Virus record (IMG/VR): IMGVR_UViG_3300047281_000143
Coordinates: 1-21,996 of that record
Strand: one strand, 5' to 3'
Origin: a virus
DNA: 21,996 nt
The notes under the pieces are model-generated. The model did not search any database and was not told the origin of the DNA. It was given only the letters and a program-made list of their open reading frames with translations. Of this stretch, positions 19,146-21,996 are shown piece after piece; the first letter of the stretch is position 1; the number at the start of each line of letters is the position of its first letter. The translations under genes and the position numbers were made by a program.

Positions 19146-20698
19146 TAAATATCCCCGAGTACTTTACTAATTTCGTCATCGCTGTCCAATTCTTCTTCGT
19201 CAGCAATCTGGTCAGATTCTTCTTCAGTAAACAAGGCAGTAAACATAGTAGACGAATTCACAGTTTTTTTACCACTGTAGCCTTGACTACCACTTTGAAA
19301 TTGCATCCAATATCTTGAATATGATTCAATCATATCTAGACTTTTCTGACGATCCTTCAAAGCAAATATTTCATTAATTACTTCACTAAATACGATTTTC
19401 TCAAATGTATCATTAGTCAGCATCTTTGGAATAACACCTTGATCATAACGACGATTTGCTTCCTGTACTGCTGTCATATGTGACCACACATTGTGACCCT
19501 GTAGTAAAGTATAACTGAGTGTATCCCAACTAGTTTTAGTTTCTTTTCCATGCTGACCAATAAATCCTTGACCTCTATAACACAGATCACTTAGTATCAT
19601 TTTATCAGTAATTGGACTGTCTGTAAAGATTTTATGGATACCTTCAGCTAAAACAGCATCTTTGAATTTACGGTTATCAGTAGAGTACGCTTTCTTTTCA
19701 GCCGTTTTCTCCATACTGTATGACCACTTCTTATTGTGTTCAATATTCGTATTGAAATATGACAAGCCCTTAGCAGCACTAAAGAACGGACTAGCACAAT
19801 CAAATGTAATCTGTAAATTTGAGTTATGGTGTTTACGAATCGCACGTTGTACATCACTGAAAAGCACAGCATATTCCAGAATACTTGTACCCAGACAGTG
19901 AATCAGATCATGCTTACCTTCTTCTAACAATCCGTCATGGATAATGTTTACCAACCGTTTAAGGAATAAGTGAACATCAATCTTGTTCTGACCTCCCATG
20001 GCCCATCCATTGAAGTGAGTCTCTGGGTAGATATTTGGATCACAATACTTCTTCATTTCATCATACCAGGCATCACTTTGTGTATGATTCAATCCCTGTA
20101 ATACATTCAGAAATTTACATTTACCCGAACGATTAGCAATGAAGTACTCGTTGTTAATGTGAGTGGCAGAGATGGCATCTTCAATAGTTTTGATTCCATG
20201 AAGTGATTTACCATTCTTGTCTTTCATACCATATGTACGCAACGACTGTGAGGGGATATCAAGACACATACCATAGTCCATGTATGTGTCCATCCAGTTC
20301 AACACTGCTTTACGCTTGATCATGGCCTTAGGACAAGCAGGATCTTTCCAGTCAGCAGGCCATTGACCTTTAAGAATCTGGAAACCACCCGAGTCACCAA
20401 GCATGAATGTGCCTGCTTCACGATCACGGATAATGCTTTCACACGGATCAACCTTAGTTGTATCTAAATTAGCGTGACCCGCTGAGTACAAGCCCCATTT
20501 ATAATAAAACAAACTTTTTTGACTATTAAGAAAGTTCAGAGTCTCAACATCTTGAATCTGCGCAGGCAATCTTGCTTGATCGAAATAATTCAGACCCGCG
20601 CGTTGTTTTCCTAGACCCGCAATATAGAATGAACTAACTGCTGGTAGAAATAGTGCCCAGTCTGGATTGTGTTTAGCTGTGAGATTATCTTGTTCCAT
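19145..20698 (-). CDS. dpdA: DpdA-type DNA 7-deazaguanine transglycosylase
   Basis: A 517-residue protein with tRNA-guanine transglycosylase (TGT) motifs: FMLGDSGGFQILKG (98-111), with D102 in the place of the TGT general acid, NVLQGLN (198-204), GWAMGGQ (231-237) in place of GGLAVGE, and TFDCASPFFSAAKG (298-311), where D300 fits the TGT nucleophile of FDCVLPTR. The four-cysteine zinc site of bacterial TGT is not seen. TGT swaps guanine for a 7-deazaguanine in tRNA; DpdA enzymes do so in DNA. FolE, QueD and QueE in the same window make a DNA role likely. It is linked to the upstream gene and to the T-fold gene by TAATG overlaps at both ends. The acidic C-terminal tail (TEEESDQIADEEELDSDDE) is distinctive. 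Confidence 0.85.
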   Translation of the reverse strand: MEQDNLTAKHNPDWALFLPAVSSFYIAGLGKQRAGLNYFDQARLPAQIQDVETLNFLNSQKSLFYYKWGLYSAGHANLDTTKVDPCESIIRDREAGTFMLGDSGGFQILKGQWPADWKDPACPKAMIKRKAVLNWMDTYMDYGMCLDIPSQSLRTYGMKDKNGKSLHGIKTIEDAISATHINNEYFIANRSGKCKFLNVLQGLNHTQSDAWYDEMKKYCDPNIYPETHFNGWAMGGQNKIDVHLFLKRLVNIIHDGLLEEGKHDLIHCLGTSILEYAVLFSDVQRAIRKHHNSNLQITFDCASPFFSAAKGLSYFNTNIEHNKKWSYSMEKTAEKKAYSTDNRKFKDAVLAEGIHKIFTDSPITDKMILSDLCYRGQGFIGQHGKETKTSWDTLSYTLLQGHNVWSHMTAVQEANRRYDQGVIPKMLTNDTFEKIVFSEVINEIFALKDRQKSLDMIESYSRYWMQFQSGSQGYSGKKTVNSSTMFTALFTEEESDQIADEEELDSDDEISKVLGDI

Positions 20699-21060
20699 TA
20701 TACTTTAACTTCTTCTTTCATCAGAATCTTGATCATTTCAATTTGATTCTTGTATTTGTTCATTTCATCAACTATACTTTTTATAGTAGGGTTAGTTGAT
20801 ACAAGCATAGCAAGTTCCTGTTCCTCGACCATCTTCTTTTGCGCCCAATCAAGAATGCTAATAGCATGTGCATCTAGGTTAACAGACATTACGCCACCGC
20901 CGACATCTCGCCAGCCGGAGCCGTCATAGATTTTCATGTTACCAGAAGAATCTGTTGATAGTGAACCTTGCGCTGGGCACAGGTTGGGGGGAACACTTGA
21001 CATGTAGCCTTTGCTGCTGGTCACCAACATGTACTTGCCTCCGTAAGCAGAGTCGATCAT
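20698..21060 (-). CDS. Unknown protein between clamp and dpdA (120 aa)
   Basis: The ATG overlaps the clamp gene's stop by 4 bp (21057-21060) and its own stop overlaps the dpdA start. The first half is glycine- and serine-rich (GGKYMLVTSSKGYMSSVPP, then STDSSGNMKIYDGSGWRDVGGG), a beta pattern like repeats in phage structural or tail proteins. The second half (LDAHAISILDWAQKKMVEEQELAMLVSTN, then SIVDEMNKYKNQIEMIKILMKEE) is helical. I do not recognise a named family. Its place between the clamp and dpdA might mean co-expression with replication, but its composition is more like a virion protein. Confidence 0.72.
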   Translation of the reverse strand: MIDSAYGGKYMLVTSSKGYMSSVPPNLCPAQGSLSTDSSGNMKIYDGSGWRDVGGGVMSVNLDAHAISILDWAQKKMVEEQELAMLVSTNPTIKSIVDEMNKYKNQIEMIKILMKEEVKV

Positions 21061-21788
21061 TTTGCCTGAGCAGGAAGCAAGTAACGATAAACTGCTGTGC
21101 CACTGTCAACTGTGATTTCAGCAGCACCTGCATCAGAAATGCGTACGGTCTTGTCACCAACCAAGTCCATGATACTCAGAAACTGCTTGACTGGCCACAT
21201 CCAAGTGCGTGACAGTGTACCAGTAACTTGTGAATGGAATACAAAGTTACCAGAGTGAGTAGATGGGTCACCGAAGAAAATCTTCAGATCACCGTTCTCA
21301 ACTTTAGTCGTGAAGTTTTGTTCTTCGCTATTAGCTTGAGATTGTTTCTTCAAACGCATAATACCTGCGACAGTAGGCTCAAACTCCACGTTCCAAGCGG
21401 CGCCCTTGAAGGTGACATTCTTGACTTTTTCTTCAATGATAGCTTTGCTCATCAAACGATAATCATTAACAAAGTCACCTGACTTAGTTTCAAAGTGAAT
21501 ACTAGCCGGGATGTTTACACCATTGTTATCTACTCGCTTAACAGTAATGTTTGATGTTGCGTCATAGTCATCAAAGCTAAGAATAGTTTTCAGCTTACCT
21601 AAATTAGGCATGCCGAACACACCATCAAAGTCAGCAACTGGGTTGTTAAATGTGCCGCTGACGATAACGGTTTTATCTTCTGCCACAGCATTAATTTGCG
21701 TGTCAGCGAGAGTTCCAGTGACTTTGATTAGTTCAATACAGCCTAGACCGAATGTGTGAGCAATAACGTCTTGTAAAATATCTTTCAT
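21057..21788 (-). CDS. 45: DNA polymerase sliding clamp, T4 gp45-like
   Basis: A 243-residue protein, near T4 gp45 in length (228). Family-like segments are the LIKVTGTLADTQINAVAEDKTVIVSG start, VADFDGVFGMPNLGKLKTILSF (which parallels the VIDFDVAIYDLNGFLGILSL region of T4 gp45), the RLMSKAIIEEKVKNVTFKG connector, and a C-terminal domain with LSRTWMWPVKQFLSIMDLV and SGTAVYRYLLPAQ. gp45 forms a trimeric ring that tethers the polymerase to DNA and, in T4, also activates late transcription. The ATG has an AAAGGAAAC ribosome site and a promoter at 21839-21867. It heads the transcript that contains dpdA, tying DNA modification to replication expression. Confidence 0.85.
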   Translation of the reverse strand: MKDILQDVIAHTFGLGCIELIKVTGTLADTQINAVAEDKTVIVSGTFNNPVADFDGVFGMPNLGKLKTILSFDDYDATSNITVKRVDNNGVNIPASIHFETKSGDFVNDYRLMSKAIIEEKVKNVTFKGAAWNVEFEPTVAGIMRLKKQSQANSEEQNFTTKVENGDLKIFFGDPSTHSGNFVFHSQVTGTLSRTWMWPVKQFLSIMDLVGDKTVRISDAGAAEITVDSGTAVYRYLLPAQAK

Positions 21789-21838
21789 GAGTTTCCTTTG
21801 TGTTTGTTTGTAATACTATTTAGGTATCGTATGTGTAT

Positions 21839-21867
21839 ATTATATCGGAATATTTCGCGCAAGTCAA
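21839..21867 (-). promoter_or_regulatory. Sigma70-type promoter for the sliding clamp operon
   Basis: TTGACT (21862-21867), 17 bp, TATAAT (21839-21844) on the minus strand, with a leader of about 45 nt and an AAAGGAAA ribosome site. Confidence 0.85.
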
Positions 21868-21874
21868 CACGAGT

Positions 21875-21996
21875 TTATCCGAATGTGAATAATGAACCAA
21901 AAGTTGAGTTGGTGTCAGTGCTGTACTTTAATTCCCAATCCAGTACTCCTAACAAGTTATCAATCTTCTGGTCTACTAATAGTTCTTCCATTAGAT
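21875..21996 (-). CDS. C-terminal end of an unidentified gene (or 38-aa gene)
   Basis: The frame ends with a TAA at 21875-21877. The last residues are MEELLVDQKIDNLLGVLDWELKYSTDTNSTFGSLFTFG, split here only by a helix (MEELLVDQKIDNLLGVLDW) and a polar tail. It may be the tail of a longer gene extending past the right edge. Alternatively it is a 38-residue gene starting at the ATG at 21991, since the minus strand reads TAATG there. The promoter for the clamp lies directly after it. No family is recognised. Confidence 0.55.
   Translation of the reverse strand, partial: LMEELLVDQKIDNLLGVLDWELKYSTDTNSTFGSLFTFG

Noticed and set aside
19145-20698. Ordinary bacterial tRNA-guanine transglycosylase
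   Set aside because: The protein is longer than bacterial TGT (about 375 aa), lacks the visible CxCxxC zinc site and has changed motifs (GWAMGGQ, FDCASPF). Phage context and the pathway genes point to a DNA-acting DpdA.
1-21996. tRNA genes, CRISPR arrays, insertion sequences, integrase or attachment sites
   Set aside because: No cloverleaf-like acceptor and T-loop sequences, regularly spaced repeats, transposase motifs or recombinase motifs were seen on either strand. A tRNA scan would be needed to exclude tRNAs fully.

Overview
The window is a compact stretch of a tailed double-stranded DNA phage genome, most likely a T4-type myovirus (Caudoviricetes). It carries a gp45-like sliding clamp, a T4 RNase H/FEN-type 5'-3' exonuclease, many small overlapping genes and almost no non-coding DNA. 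All genes but one are on the minus strand, so transcription runs from high to low coordinates. The recurrent TTGACA-17-TATAAT promoters suggest that a host sigma70-type polymerase reads much of it. The host cannot be named from this sequence. No tRNA, IS element, CRISPR array or integrase is visible.

Layout in the direction of transcription (right to left). At 21.9-18.5 kb: the end of an unidentified gene, the sliding clamp, a 120-aa unknown, a DpdA-type (TGT-like) DNA-guanine transglycosylase, a T-fold QueD-like protein and a small unknown, all coupled by overlaps or short gaps. At 18.5-15.1 kb: a nucleotidyltransferase-cupin fusion, a glycosyltransferase, a GalE-like epimerase and two small unknowns. 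At 15.1-12.4 kb: GTP cyclohydrolase I (FolE), three small unknowns, a TagD-like nucleotidyltransferase, a QueD homologue and two tiny proteins. At 12.4-9.9 kb: a conserved unknown, a lone forward-strand arginyltransferase/GNAT-like gene, a divergent amidinotransferase and a DUF6614-like gene. At 9.8-5.2 kb: QueE, a small Trp-rich protein, a GT4 glycosyltransferase, an unknown, a UVDE-type UV endonuclease and a basic unknown. At 5.2-0 kb: small early-type genes, a DGQH/ParB-like protein, a GIY-YIG-like protein, the exonuclease and a membrane-anchored SleB-type hydrolase, mostly separated by near-identical strong promoters.

The central theme is a scattered 7-deazaguanine DNA-modification pathway: FolE, QueD, QueE and DpdA, plus a second T-fold protein directly downstream of DpdA. 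No QueC (preQ0 synthase) is visible. Unless QueC lies elsewhere in the genome or comes from the host, the base available to DpdA would be 7-carboxy-7-deazaguanine or something made from it. Two glycosyltransferases, GalE, two nucleotidyltransferases and an amidinotransferase lie among these genes and may make sugar- or amidine-bearing products, but no link to the DNA base can be shown here.

The second theme is promoter architecture. At least eleven minus-strand promoters have a 17-bp spacer. In four consecutive cases the upstream gene's TGA stop lies inside the -35 hexamer. Two promoters are placed so that the transcript should begin at the start codon.
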